Source: Fistularia commersonii
Taxonomy: Eukaryota > Chordata > Actinopteri > Syngnathiformes > Fistulariidae
DNA: 64,000 bases
Assembly (NCBI GenBank): GCA_037954325.1
Contig: JBBMNZ010000003.1
Location: 6,275,965 to 6,339,964, forward strand
Direction of reading: 5' to 3'
The position numbers were made by a program, and so were the translations under genes. Below are positions 36,331 through 48,704 of the stretch, piece after piece. The notes beneath the pieces were generated by a model. It saw nothing but the letters and a program-made list of their open reading frames with translations, had not been told where the DNA came from and did no database searches. The first letter of the stretch is position 1. Each line of letters opens with the position of its first letter.

Positions 36331-39300
36331 GTGAATAATTATTGTGGGCCAAACCTACAAATCAGCTTGTACTGATGCAACATTATGTGTTCGTAATTCT
36401 TTTAATATGGGGACATCACAATTGTAGTTTTGGAGGGCCAAAGTGCCTTTCTATGAAAAACACAGAGTGATTATCAGTCAAAAGATGATGAATCATTTGT
36501 TTCAGGAATGTCTGCAATTCCCTGCAAAAACACCTTTCTGTAAGTATTGGGTAAAATTCTATACTGATATTACAGCATGAGCTTAAACTTTAAGACTGAA
36601 ACATATTCATGCCCTTGTGTTTCAGTAAATACTTGCAATCAATCATAGCAAGGAAAAAGGAATTGTGAGATTCTAAAATGCACAATTTGCGTAAGAGAGT
36701 ATTTAATTGATATACAGTACATATATACATATATATTTAAAACATTGTCCTATTTACTTTTATTGATTTTTGGGGGGGTCAGTTAAATTAATTTTTCACA
36801 ATTATACATAATGCTTTTTTAAATAATCTGTGTGTGTGTGTGTGTGGCTCTTCAGCTGGTTTCAGTGAATTGATAGTGTAGAAATGACTTCAGTCTAAAA
36901 TGTGGACAACTTACAAATAAAAATTTGCTTCGAGCTATAAATCATTTCGCAGTTCCGCGAACGATGGTGTTTTCAACATGACGCAGTGACTGGTAAATGT
37001 GACTGACATGAGGTCGCTGAAGTGCCGCAGAGAGTGAATGTCCACATTACAGTAACGAATACTTGTACAAATACTAGATGTGTATCTTGTTTGTTTTTGC
37101 GGCTGCTAATATTAAAAAGAATTACAACATACCTTAAAAGTTGATATCTGCACTGTCATATGGTTACTGAATTATCTTTTTATAAGATACTCTGGAAATC
37201 TAATGGACTTGCAAATCCATCACTTTTCCCTTATACTCACAGGCGAGTCACAATTTTCAAATATTAAGTGCAATATCTTAATACATCAAATTATGAATGG
37301 TTTTTAAATGATTCACTGCTCCTTAATGACTTCAAATTATCTCATTTTCTACAAGGGAGCAGCAATTTTCATTTTCCGTATCACGTCCAGACAAAACATT
37401 TTCCCATGCTTTGGGTGACATGAGCGCTAATAAAACCCATCTATTTCCCTCAGACATAGCAGACATAGCTAAATGACGGGCCATTCGTCAACACTTTATG
37501 TCATCATTGTCGCGGTTCTTGGTCTCCGATGGAGCTGTTTTTTAAAAAAAAAAAAGCTGCATAAATGGCACTGTTGGGAATTATTAGAGCTCATGTACAC
37601 TGATTAAGAAAAAGAGTCTGTCCAAGTACAGATCTGGAGCGGCAGACAGAGTCAGGCTTATTAGATGGAATGAGGAGAACAATCACAATTACTGGTGGCC
37701 ACTGTGGACGGAGACACCTGAAGAAACACTCGGCAACAGGCAACCGAGGGAAACCGACCGGGCAACTGATTCGGAGTCAGAGAACAAAAGAGCGGCGTCG
37801 TTAAATCATAAAACAACTTCACGGCGGCGATACCGCTGCCAACTTCGGAGCCAACTTCATCTCATTCTCCAGACACACACACACACACACACTTCGCAGC
37901 GGAATTAAGTTGATCAGAGAGAGAGTCAATCAGTGAGTCAACATGTTGAAACAATAATATTCCAAAGGCTGATTAGCGTGTATGGCCAAAGGGCAGAAAA
38001 TAGAGCCGTTTCACAGAATTTACGTATAAATCAGCAGGATTTGGTTTGGCCCCCGCGTTTCAGTCCGACACGCGGTAACTCCGCCATCCAGTCATCGTCC
38101 ATCACGGTGCCTCTCATCCACAGCTTTATGTGCTGTTCTTCACTTTATCAGGCTCGCTCTTCCTCCAGCTGAACGCCGACGAAAAAATGCACTCTGACAG
38201 ACGAAACACAAGATCTATCGGCGAAATCCCGATCAAATCCGCCCCATTGTGCGCGTCCTTTACAAGTAGAGTTTTTCCATGTCAAAAGCCGAGGGAAGGC
38301 CGCACTTGCCCGTTTTTTTTTTTTTTTGTTTTTTTTTGTAGGTTAGATATGCTCTCTTTATTGGATGACTGCTGGATGATATCATGCGAGCAGGCCGCAC
38401 CAGATGTTTAGCATGGCATTTGCACAGGCATTTCTATGGCTTCGCTTCACAGTGAGCGAATACTGGATCGGGTCTGGCTTTTGTCCTGAGTGATGAGGTG
38501 AGTGTGAGGCGAGTTATTTTTCACCTCCCCCCCCATCTCATCCACATTCTTCCACATCAAACCTGTGTCAGCTTCAATTTATGTACAAGTAAATTCTAAA
38601 GGCTTTATTTTTTGATTTTTTTTTCGCATACTTCGGGGGGGTGCCGTGGACCTCCGCATGACGAGGGGTGTTTCATTTCTACAGGCAGAACGCATTAGAA
38701 AAAGACAAAAGCCCCTATGAAACACCTCATGCCGGTCTAAACTGCTATTTGATTTGGGAAACCCTGGACAATTTAAAAAGTATATTTAATTTCATTCAAT
38801 GCCCCATTGAATAAAACCGCCATTTAAGGGAAACATCAAAAGTTGAGTAACTATTGTGAGAACAGTTTCCAGTTTTGTTCAGCAGAATAGAAGTCTGCTC
38901 CACTGACCGTCATCCATTCATCAATGAAGGCACATACTTGACCGAAACCAAAGACAGGCTTCGTTCACTCCAACGGGCGGATGCTTATTTAGGTTAGTTG
39001 GTATCAATATTCGCCACGGATGGTGGTCCGCAGCTCGTTCGGGTACGTTTGTGAAAAAGAAAAAAAAGAGCAGAAGAATTCCACGTCATGACAACATTAG
39101 TCCCGCATCAACAGACCAATTAGCCTTGATAATCAAGTTTTCCTCGGTTGATTTCACATTCTGGGTAAGCATTAACAAAAGCACCGGCAAAAACACTGCC
39201 ATGTCACACAACCGATCATGGATGGAGCTCAATTTAAAAAAAAAAAACAAAAAACGCAAAACAATCCATCCTTTTTCCCCCACAAGACAGATGTGGATAG

Positions 39301-39832
39301 TAGGCGGCAGTATGAGGGTGAGTGTGCGCTCAAACTCTCAAAATTCAATAATGAACCGTCCAGATGAGAATGTAATTTTAGAGGACAGAGCCATTAAATG
39401 GACATTAAGTTCTGAGCCGGCTCTTCACACTGATAGCGATAGCAGGACAAGCTACGTGGAAATGCTGAGCCGAAAACCAAAGTCAATTCCCAGCTTTTTT
39501 TAGGTCACGTCCGTTTGATGACGCGGCATCACGGCACCTCGAAGGTAGTTATTGAAGACTTTTCACTCCCTCATCCCTCAGCCTCCTCTTTCAGTTCTGA
39601 TATTCAAATCCAACCTCTGAATATTTTGGATTTTGTTTGTTTATTCTTAAATTAGCACTTGTTTTACATGCCCTTCATGTGCTAATATCGATACCCCCTA
39701 CAGTCCTGGGTGTTTGTTATGCTGCAGCTCAGTGATGGTGATGAACATTTATCCCTCTGTTACCATGACAAATCAACAAAACAGAGAACGAGAACTTTTT
39801 TTTTTGAAACAGTCGATCCCTATATACATATA

Positions 39833-39960
39833 TGTGTGTGTGTGTGTGTATGTATGTATATATGATAATACAATAATATTTTTTAAATTATCTTATAATA
39901 TATATCTTATTTATAAACTTGTATGTATACACATGTATAGATGTGTGTGTGTGGTGTATA
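39833..39960. repeat. TG/TA-rich simple-repeat cluster
   Basis: TG array (39,833-39,849), then TATG/TATA stretches and a second short TG array (39,940-39,955). Confidence 0.8.
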
Positions 39961-40139
39961 CATATGTTTGCATTGGGCATATCCTCACAAAAACAAAACA
40001 ATAAAAGATTGAAAGAAAATTAATACTGTATTATTGATCTATTTATTATCTTTTGTCTTTTGGTAGGACGTCATGCTTGACAATTACGTTTAAACAGCAA
40101 TATTCAATGACAGTGAAACGGTTCTGATGCTATTTATCC

Positions 40140-40290
40140 TGCAAACAGGGTGCGGGCGAGGGGGAATTGAGCAGCAAAATCTCGCCGTACACACAATTGC
40201 AGGACCGCATAGAGACATAAAGCTGTTCACCCTCTAATTCCTGCCCTCACGTAATTAATAGCTGTCTGTCAGCCTCCTGTGTGTTTTTGG
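40140..40290. promoter_or_regulatory. Candidate conserved noncoding element
   Basis: Contains 'cacaattgcaggaccgcat', 'aaagctgttcaccctctaat', 'cacgtaattaatagctgtct'. Non-repetitive, balanced composition, no coding frame. Inference only. Confidence 0.25.
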
Positions 40291-41045
40291 AATTGGGGGT
40301 TTTTAAAACCAACCCATATCCACAGGAGGAGAACATTCAGACTGAAAGGTCCTAATTGGCCTTCTTGCCATGAGGTGAGGATGCCAACTACTTTTATCGT
40401 GACGTTTTACACAGAATGCCCCCTCAAAATATGTATATTAAACCTTTTTATAATGATATTATTTTTAAAAAGTATCCTTTTTTTAATGTTGTAGTTCGCT
40501 TTTGCTTGCCAATCACACACCCCAGGAGTTCACAAACCACACTTGAGCCCTTTTAATAACACGTCTATAAGTGCAGCCGCTCTGGTTATTACTTACGGTT
40601 TGAAAGCAAATACTGTACACAGGTCTGGTTGTAAAAATAACAGCTGCTAAATTTAATTCAGTGGTATTTTCTGCTACAGTTACGCTCTGTATCAATGTTT
40701 ATCTCTTTATTCGGAGAAAGTTATTGAAACAGGCTAAAAGAACAACTGAGCGATAAATTGAGTTGTATATTTAATGCCAGATTATGAACATAATCACAGG
40801 CTTTGCGCATCACGCCGTTATATTTCAATAATATACTAACATTACATTAATATCCACAAGTTACTGTTTATAAAACACACACTATCATGTTCGAGAGGGT
40901 CCTGTCAGACCAAAGTATTTGGAAACAGTCTACATTTACATTGACAGTGATGTATTGCAGAATGTGGTGGAATGATGAAGGGGTAACCTGAGATTTCCCT
41001 CCTATGTATGGAGACAGACAAGCTTTCACGTGCACATTTATTGCG

Positions 41046-41070
41046 CACACACACACACACACACACACAA
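41046..41070. repeat. (CA)n microsatellite
   Basis: About 11 perfect units, then interrupted CA. Confidence 0.9.
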
Positions 41071-41235
41071 ACGCACACACACTCAAATCCCTTGACTCGT
41101 GCATGTTTAATTGTGCGAGTATCGGGCAATTCTGTATGCTTGTCCCGCTTCGGTGCCGGCTAAAATTTGATGTTAATATTGGACAGCTGGTGTACTGAAA
41201 CAGACAGTCTGTGAAAGAATGTGTATGGTATCTGA

Positions 41236-41236
<1 letters not shown>

Positions 41237-41263
<27 letters not shown>
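41237..41263. repeat. (TG)n microsatellite
   Basis: About 12 TG units ending in GCGCGC. Confidence 0.95.
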
Positions 41264-41266
<3 letters not shown>

Positions 41267-41675
41267 GCCAGTTGCATCATGATATGCTGCTCTCAGGTTT
41301 CTGTGTAACTTTTGAGAGGTATTATGTTTATAGCCATTACATCATCGTCCTCCAGTGCCAGCCAGTCTTCATCAGTGGTCAGGGAGGGAATGATGGCGGT
41401 CTGAAAGGGCCTCTGCCGGGGCTGACCGACAAATCTGAGCCTGAGAGATACCAGAAGTGCAGAGAGTAACATGGACTGCTACTTTTTTTTGATTATTATT
41501 TATGCCATAAATCAAAAAAAAATTCCAATGCTTACCTTGAAATTATGATACGAACCGATAAGTTGTCCCAAGGTAATCGGAAAGTTCTGACCCCAGTGTC
41601 TGTTTATAATTTTTAATTATTCAAAAAGATAAAAGCAAAAGTGGAGTCCTTCCTATTTTGAAATGTCTATCTATT

Positions 41676-42010
41676 GGACATGGGCGGCTCGGTTGCGTCT
41701 CACAGCATAAGGTCCCCCGGTTGGATCCCGAAAGGGCTGATATTGCATGTTCTTCCACGGTGTCCATGTGAGTTTCCTCCGGGTTCTCCAGTTCCAACAG
41801 TGCAAAAAAAAAAATGCAGGAGTTTTATCGGAGACCCTAAATTGCTCAGACCTGTGATTGGTTGTATGTCTCTACATGTGGGCCTGTGATCGACTGGCAA
41901 CCGGCCCCAGAGTTGAAACCCCGCTTTTCACCCAATCACAGCCGGGAAAGACTCCAGCACCCTTGACCCTGAGCACCACCTCAGCGCTATAGATAATTAT
42001 AAATGAATAG
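41676..42010 (+). mobile_element. SINE-like repeat, near full length
   Basis: Head 'gggcggctcggttgcgtctc', 'gcatgttcttccacggtgtc', 'gtgagtttcctccgggttct', 'tgattggttgtatgtctcta', 'cgactggcaaccggccccag', tail 'ctatagataattataaatga'. Its 3' part (from 41,891) is included in a local duplication. Confidence 0.8.
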
Positions 42011-42261
42011 ACACATTTTTGGTGAAATCTGAATTTTGCGGCCGAAGGGTAGCGATGATATCTGGATGCCTCTAATTCAGAATAACATTCATGACAATGT
42101 GTAACAAAAGACCATTCTTCATTTTTAAGTTTGGACCAGCATTTCTATGCATTATGGGAGCCACCTGTTACTTAGTGTTACTTAGGCATGCATGTACTAG
42201 CACACTCTTGTTCCTCCTTCCAACTGTCATTCCCTGTCATTGTCAGATCTATTGTACCCAG
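41891..42261 (+). repeat. Local duplication, copy A
   Basis: From 'cgactggcaaccggccccag' to 'ctattgtacccag'. Matches copy B (43,503-43,878) in order along its whole length, including about 250 bp beyond the SINE tail (shared 'ttgcggccgaagggtagcga', 'ttctatgcattatgg', 'gatctattgtacccag'). Confidence 0.8.
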
Positions 42262-42884
42262 TAAACCTTGAAAGAATGGCATTATTTTAAGGTAAAAGGT
42301 AAAAGCCTTTGGTATTCAACCAACTAATAACACTAATATAAATAGAAATGTATCAGTAGTGGGTTGTAGTGGATTATTGCATCACCTGACACTCTAAATG
42401 CATTGGAAGGAGCAAAGGTTGATTTTTAATTTTTTGTCCTTCCCACTTTTCCTCTGAGATTCTGCAGCATCGTTCAACAAAACCGCCTCTAACTGACTAA
42501 AAGAAACAACAAATTTTGTCTACTGTGACAATTAAAACGTTTTATCGTCTGTTTAAACAAACTCACAACATTTACTGTTTTGCACCAAAATCTCACAACA
42601 AAACACTTGCGGCCCATTATCACCTTATAAAGGTTTTTACCATGGAAATACTTCACACCCAAAGTAATGTGTGGTAAAACTTCCTAACGCAGACTTAACT
42701 TCTAACCTAACAGCTGAAAAACTGGAAGAAAATTATGCAAAGCGCCTTTTGTGCACACAAATGTTTACCCAAAAACCATCCTACAAGTTACTTCACAGCC
42801 AACATTGTGTAGGTTTGTAACTGTTTAACAGTATAGTCAATAAACTAAAATTAAAATGTTTGCGTGAAATGCGTGTATTTGAAA
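42262..42884. other. Intergenic, no gene seen
   Basis: AT-rich. Nothing recognised between the two duplication copies apart from the LINE tail that follows. Confidence 0.5.
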
Positions 42885-42976
42885 TTGCGTGTATTTGCAG
42901 TCCCTATGTCCTCTATTGTAAGTTGCTTTGGATAAAAGCATCTGCCAAATGTAATGTAATGTAATGTAATGTAATG
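42885..42976 (+). mobile_element. LINE/SINE 3' tail of L2/Maui type with (TAATG)n end
   Basis: 'ctctattgtaagttgctttg' and 'gataaaagcatctgccaaat' followed by five TAATG-type units, the usual simple-repeat terminus of this class. Same subfamily as 28,362-28,450 but in the opposite orientation. Confidence 0.8.
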
Positions 42977-43502
42977 AATGCTTGGAGATTAAAAACATAT
43001 TTTGGACTGCGGTGAAGTAAATCTCGTCCATTGCGGGTAAAAGGAAAATACAAAATGTTATTTATTTCTATTTATTTTTAATGATGTACCCTCATTCTCA
43101 CAAAATGGGTGTCCTGCTCAAATGCTACTTGGTTGCAGGACAACAACCAAGACAGATCAGAAATCTGTTGAGGCGAGGCTGTTACCTTGACGACAACAAT
43201 GGTTGCCAGTAACATGAGTTAGAATAGATTAGTTTGGTGTCCCAGGCTTGTTCAGCAACAGGACGCATCCCTTTTATTGTTCTGCTGCTTTTATACTCAG
43301 AGTAGTGTGATAGTATATCGTGTGTATTTCTGTATTTTTTCATTTATTTTGGCGATATTGTCAGTGCTAGTGTATCTATCTGATTGTTTGACATTTGCTT
43401 CTGCTAGTCATCCATGTTTTCTGCTGCTATCAAACGGCCCTCCTAAAAGAATAATATATTATAAAAATATAATTCATACATTCTGAGTTTGTGATGAATC
43501 TT
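42977..43502. other. Intergenic, no gene seen
   Basis: No repeat or coding signature recognised. Confidence 0.5.
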
Positions 43503-43878
43503 CGACTGGCAACCGGCCCCAGAGTTGAACCCCGCTTTTCACCCAATCACAGTCGGGAAAGGCTCCAGCACCCCGTGACCCTGAGCACCGCCTAAGTGCT
43601 ATAGATAATGATGAATGAATAGACACATTTTTGGTGAAATCTGACTTTTGCGGCCGAAGGGTAGCGATGGCATCTGAATTCCTTGATTTCAGAATGACAA
43701 TCATGGCAATGTGTAACAAAAAACCATCACTCATTTTTTCATTATGGAAAAGGCTTTCTATGCATTATGGTAGTCAACCAGGTGTTTTATTTAGGAATAC
43801 ATGTGATAGCACTCTCGTGTTCCTCCCTTCAACTGTTATTCCCCTTTGTCATTGTCATCGCAGATCTATTGTACCCAG
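43503..43878 (+). repeat. Local duplication, copy B
   Basis: Begins abruptly with the last ~115 bp of a SINE ('cgactggcaaccggccccag' onward), without the SINE's 5' two-thirds. It then runs parallel to copy A to 'ctattgtacccag', with scattered substitutions and small indels. The offset from copy A is about 1.61 kb. Confidence 0.8.
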
Positions 43879-44377
43879 AAAAGTTACAAAAAAAAGAGCA
43901 ATGAAAGGAAAGTATTTCCAGCTGTAATTGTTCATCAGTGACCTTGAAACACACCTTTCACACTCTTTGACAGATTTTAAAAAGTGGTTTAAGTGCTGCT
44001 GGGCTTGTGCATGAGGGCACCCTGTATGGGGAAAATGGTAATTCAGTAGGTTTAACCTGTAGCTCACCTGCTAATTCTGACCATTACTATTTACTCATAC
44101 AGTATGATGGCTAACAACCTAACTTAAAAGTGAAAATGTTTTTTTTTTCTCCTTGTACTCTGGAATTACCACCACAGCATTATTTACTTTTTCCAACTAT
44201 ACAGAAATATAATTTTAACCGACAGCCATATTACAAAGCCATTGTATGACTCATTTCTTAAGGGCAATTTCACAATATTGTGTTGTGATATGATGTAAAA
44301 GTACAAAACCTTTGCATAAGAACTGACACTGCGGTTGCCTGGTAATAGAAATATAGCTTAATGTTATCATAATATTG
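43879..44377. other. Intergenic, no gene seen
   Basis: AT-rich, short T run near 44,139-44,148. Nothing recognised. Confidence 0.5.
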
Positions 44378-44525
44378 GGTGGCGCAGAGGTTAATGCTTC
44401 CACCTCAGAGCAAGAAGGTCCCTAGTTTGGTTCCCACAGGGTGTTCTGCACGGGTCTTCCAGGTTCTCCGGTTTCCCCCCACAGTCCAAAACATGCAGGA
44501 GGTTCATTTGAGACCCTTATGCTGG
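44378..44525 (+). mobile_element. SINE-like repeat, 3' truncated
   Basis: Head 'gggtggcgcagaggttaatg', 'agcaagaaggtccctagttt', core 'ccaggttctccggtttcccc', 'cacagtccaaaacatgcagg', then 'tttgagacccttatgctggg', after which it leaves the family. Confidence 0.8.
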
Positions 44526-45164
44526 GTTTATACCTCACAATTTTCACGGTTGCAGACTAAAAACTTCAAGTTGTGAGGAAATCGTAGGAGTAGAAGTGCG
44601 TTCCCGTCATCTTCATCCTTAAGTATAAGGTGGTAATCTGAGCTGTTTTAGATCAATCCTTTTCTGGTCTTGGGCTTACGACAATGTCAAGCGTGTTTGA
44701 CATTAATGTCTTTCAGTCTTTATGGTGAAGTAAAACCATCAACAACCAATAGATGAGCTCCAACAAAACCGGAAACATGAAATCTGGAAGACAAACACCA
44801 GAGTGTTGTTGGCAACAGAGATGGTGTTTCTTTGCTGTAGGGACAAACTGGAACGGCGAAGGACATTCTGATCGATATGGGCTGTCCTGAAAGAGGAGCA
44901 GACGGTGAAGCTGTGAACAGAACAGCCTGGCTTGTACAATATCATGTCACGACCGAGTGGGGAAGGAAAAGCGATGGAGTGAAATAGAAGAGGCTCCGCA
45001 GATACCCGACTAAAACATTGCATGGTTTTGCTGAAAGACTCCAGTTGTAGTCTTGTAAATAGTGACCCTGTAAGATTCACAGTCTTTGCAGAATTTAGTC
45101 TTGGACAAGAAGTGAGCAGGTGTGATATAATAGTTTTTCACGAGTCCAAATCTCCTCTAAGTCT
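44526..45164. other. Intergenic, unclassified
   Basis: Starts 'tgggtttatacctcacaatt', which resembles the end of some fish DNA transposons, but no inverted partner was found. The minus frame at 44,739-45,080 shows no domain. Confidence 0.4.
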
Positions 45165-45332
45165 TCCAGTACATGGGTAGCTTAAGTTGCCCAGATGTGT
45201 GAATGAGGGAGCAAATGATCGAATTTCTCTGTGGCCCATTGATGGATCCGGGTGAATCCTGCCTCTCTCTCAATGACAGCTGGGATAAGCTTTAGCACCC
45301 CTTGAATGCAGGATAAGTGATACAGATCATGA
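45165..45332 (+). mobile_element. SINE-like repeat, 3' part
   Basis: 'agttgcccagatgtgtgaat', 'gtgaatcctgcctctctctc', 'aatgacagctgggataagct', 'gcaggataagtgatacagat'. Head and core are missing. It directly abuts the hAT-like relic. Confidence 0.7.
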
Positions 45333-45351
45333 TTCTTCAGCGATGGGCTGT

Positions 45352-46068
45352 CAGTGCCTGCAAGGCCATCTCTGCTGCCCTAAAAAATATCTAAATCACT
45401 GACTGGTTTGAATTATATTTGTTCATAGATACTCATTAAATAATTCCAAATGGTCAGTCCGCTTCCTTTCACAGCTTTTTCCCTGGCTGTGCTGCTTCCA
45501 GACAAGTATTTTCATTTTAATGCATTTAATCAATCACATTTCAGCCATTATTTGTTGCCAGGCAGGGTCAAAGTCAAAGAAATCTGCCTGGAGGCCTGCA
45601 GAATCCGATTCACAGGTGCTCCGGCATAAAATAAATGTTGAGGAAACTGTTGTTTCAACCAATCAGATTTTGAGTTGCGACACCAACGCCTTCTAGAAGG
45701 CTACAATATCGCCAGCTTGTCACACGCCCTTAGATTGGATAGTGAGAGAGTGTACTAGCCAGAGATAGCAGGCTGCATCTGTAGCGAGCTGCACAAAAAC
45801 AAATATAGTTGTGTTGCTATAATGGCTAATTTGTCGACCCACAATGACTGAAGGAAGAGAAGAAAGTGGTGTGGTTTTAGATTTATTGTCAAAGCCATTT
45901 TCAAGATGGACTTGAAAGGTCAGGCAATTCTCTGTGATGTACAGGCTCTTTATATCGCATTTCTCTATACTAAGATTGTTTTTATAGCCATAAAACTGTT
46001 ATTGAGGTGTGGATTGATAAATGGAGCACTACTGAAGGCCTAGGTGTGAAATGCATGGCCCGCCACTG
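45352..46068 (+). mobile_element. hAT-like transposon relic (ZMYM1-like family)
   Basis: Right end, reverse-complemented, is CAGTGGCGGGCCATGCAT; left end is CAGTGCCTGCAAGGCC. Together they form a short inverted pair typical of fish hAT elements. Inside, one frame near 45,845-45,915 reads VVLDLLSKPFSRWT and then hits a stop, resembling the N-terminal part of hAT transposases annotated as zinc finger MYM-type 1-like. About 0.7 kb remains, so most of the transposase is deleted. No 8-bp target duplication was found. Confidence 0.5.
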
Positions 46069-47357
46069 TGAGTATTACAATTTTAGCGCAAACATACAGT
46101 TATATGATTAGTTGATCAACCATGCATAAAACACATGGAAACAAAATGATATTAGTCGTAGGGTAAAAAAGATCAAACATGCAAACACATTTCACGTAAC
46201 TGATTTCATTATTAAAAGGAGAATTAAAAGGAGTTTAAAAAGTAATGTTGTGTTCCCATGCTACACAGATTAGTATCGCTTTTAGATTTGGTTAAAAAGG
46301 ATTAACAATCAACTAACCTTTAAACATAAAGTCAAAATTCAATATCCTTAACTATTACAGTTCTGTTGCTATGTAAAATAGGAGACTTCCTCCAGTCGTA
46401 GGATTGGTTTTGATAAACAGGGGTTTGGTTATTGGTCGCTGAGCCGCAACCGCATGTTCATATGTTCACTGCAGCTTCTGAAGTCTGTGTGGCTTCCATG
46501 TTATTGACCACTAATCCCGAACTCCTCATGTAGACCAGAGGTGAATGAGGCCACGGAGGTTGTTTTTTGAAGTTCGCTCCGATGTTCGTTTCGCCTGCGA
46601 AAAATCTGCATTGAGCGTGCATGTCTTTCCCCGCGTGGGCCGCGAAAGTCGCTGATTACTCTGCTTTGATCGGTAATTTGTTGATAATGCTTAAGGAGAT
46701 CCAGATGCTCGCTCGCCCCCCCATGCCCCCGTCACATAAACACACGCAAAACGCGCCGACGCTTTCTGGCAGCGTTCGCATATTTAATGTAGAGTACTAT
46801 CAGAGTTTCCAAAGGGCTGAGACTTCTTACACGAGCACATAAAAGATAGGAAACAATGTTGCTCGCGGCCACACACGCCTTTTGTTACAAGGCATAAATG
46901 TTGACACTGTGTGAATATGCTTCTCCGAAAAATGCCCGATCGATGCACATATAAATCTTGAGACTTGAGTGTGTCTCCTTAAAACTTACAGTCACATTAA
47001 ATCACACAACTTTCTGCACAACGTAGTCCATTCTCTCTGTGACACGGAGGGTCTTAAACAATTTCCATCTCTTATGAAAAAAAAAAAGCCTTGCAGGATT
47101 TGAATGGCTTGCATTAAGACCCGGGCATGCGTGCCTCAAAGTTTAATATGAGAACTATGGCTGATTTAAATTTTGTCTTAAATGAAAAACAGGATCCGGT
47201 GAACTGATGATGTACAGCAGTTCATTCAAACCAGAATTCGGTTTGATAGATCTGCTCATTATTCAATAATATTCAAAAGGAAATATGAAATGAGGCCAAA
47301 CCATCCATGAGTTTTCATTGTCGTGAAAGCCTGAAACAATTTCTCAGTTACTGGCCG
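46069..47357. other. Intergenic, no gene seen
   Basis: AT-rich with a short CpG-richer patch (46,560-46,770). Nothing recognised. Confidence 0.5.
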
Positions 47358-47525
47358 GAACGGCGGCCGAGTGGTTCGCGCTTCCGCCGCACAGCGAGAA
47401 GGTTCCCGATGCAGGGTGGCCCTGTGACGGATCAAGGGTGAACCCTGCCTCTCGCCCAGTGACAGCTGGGATGGCCTCCAGAACCCTGACTGCAGGATAA
47501 GCGGCGCAGATAATGAACGAATGTC
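47358..47525 (+). mobile_element. SINE-like repeat with internal deletion
   Basis: Head 'acggcggccgagtggttcgc', 'ccgccgcacagcgagaaggt' joins almost directly to the 3' part 'gggtgaaccctgcctctcgc', 'cagtgacagctgggatggcc', tail 'gcaggataagcggcgcagat'. The whole central core is absent. Confidence 0.75.
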
Positions 47526-48704
47526 TTTTCCCCTTTTACAATTGGAAGGAAGAGCGAGTAAGAGAGAATGTAAAGCACAAAATCCAATCTTTGTTTCGGT
47601 ATTGCATCCAGTGATAGTATTGATGCAGCTGTTAGCGTGACCTGCGTGTGTCATTGTCAAATTTGCAAAACGAATTTCACTAGAAAACGAGGCAATGTGT
47701 CTTAGTTGGTTTTAAGAGCGGAGAAAATTAATAATTGAAAGAAAATTAACAGAAGTGCAGATGCTCTGGTGCTGGGCTAAAGCGTATGTGATTCAGTGTT
47801 CTGCGCATTCAGGCTTTCAGAATAAAAGCCAAAGATATCCCATAACTAGTCTCCTTTTTTGAGAATTTTCAAAATGTTCCAAAAAAGCAATCGTCTTTGA
47901 TGATGTAAAATTGATTGAGTATACAGCAAAAGTAAATGTACACTATGGGTTAAATAAAATAAAAAATAAAAAAATTCTGAAAGCAATCGAAGGAATTTTC
48001 CCATGCATGCATGACTTCCAAATCAAGGCTGGTTGGTGTAAGTGACGGAGGCGAAAAAAACTTTAGTCAATAGCCATTGCCAGAAAGAAATAGAACTTTA
48101 ATTTATTTATAAAAAAAAAAAAAAGACAATAGTAAGACGAGCTGGCAAGGGTAAAAGCATAGCATTATCAAACTACCTCCAACGGCACTTGTATTTGATA
48201 TGAATGAAAACCCATGTAAATAATGCAATACCAAAATAACAATACAAATATGTAGATGTTATCGAAACCGGAAAAGCCCCGCATTTTCTGCCGCAGCGTC
48301 AGTGGACGAACACCATTTCTAATTTTTAACGGAAATATGTAGATGTAGACATGATGATCAATGCTTCGTTGAAAAATAATGAATCTGTATGTGACGCAAA
48401 GGGAAAATTCTCCATTCGTCATGTGGTTGACATACAGTATCGGGATGAGTTACAGTCGACTGCTGTGCGCTCCTCCAAGGTGGTGCATTTAGAGGCATAA
48501 AACAATGGTCTTATCAGTCCACACCGTGTCTGTGCCAAAACAGTCGAGTCCGACCACAGCAAAAACACAGAGTGAAAATTTACAGTTTTGGGAAAACACT
48601 GTGATGCCCCGGCATTGCCGGAGGGGAGTGAAAATTTTGGGTTGGTCAGTCAAGGAGCTACTTATTTAGAGTTTGTCACTCTTTGTATAAAAAGTAGTAA
48701 GAAG
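47526..48704. other. Intergenic, no gene seen
   Basis: AT-rich, poly-A at 48,110-48,124. Nothing recognised. Confidence 0.5.

Larger units (their letters stand above)
36331..41675. other. Intergenic, no gene seen
   Basis: AT-rich to 37,600. Simple repeats: TG 36,831-36,846, AC 37,873-37,892, T-rich 38,313-38,338, TG/TA 39,833-39,960, AC 41,046-41,070, TG 41,237-41,261. An imperfect hairpin lies at 38,655-38,735. No gene or repeat family recognised. Confidence 0.5.

Noticed and set aside
39051..39503. 150-codon plus-strand frame starting in a lysine run
   Set aside because: Begins in an A-rich run and crosses a second one; no recognisable domain.
47259..47660. 133-codon minus-strand frame
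   Set aside because: Lies over the internally deleted SINE and its flanks.
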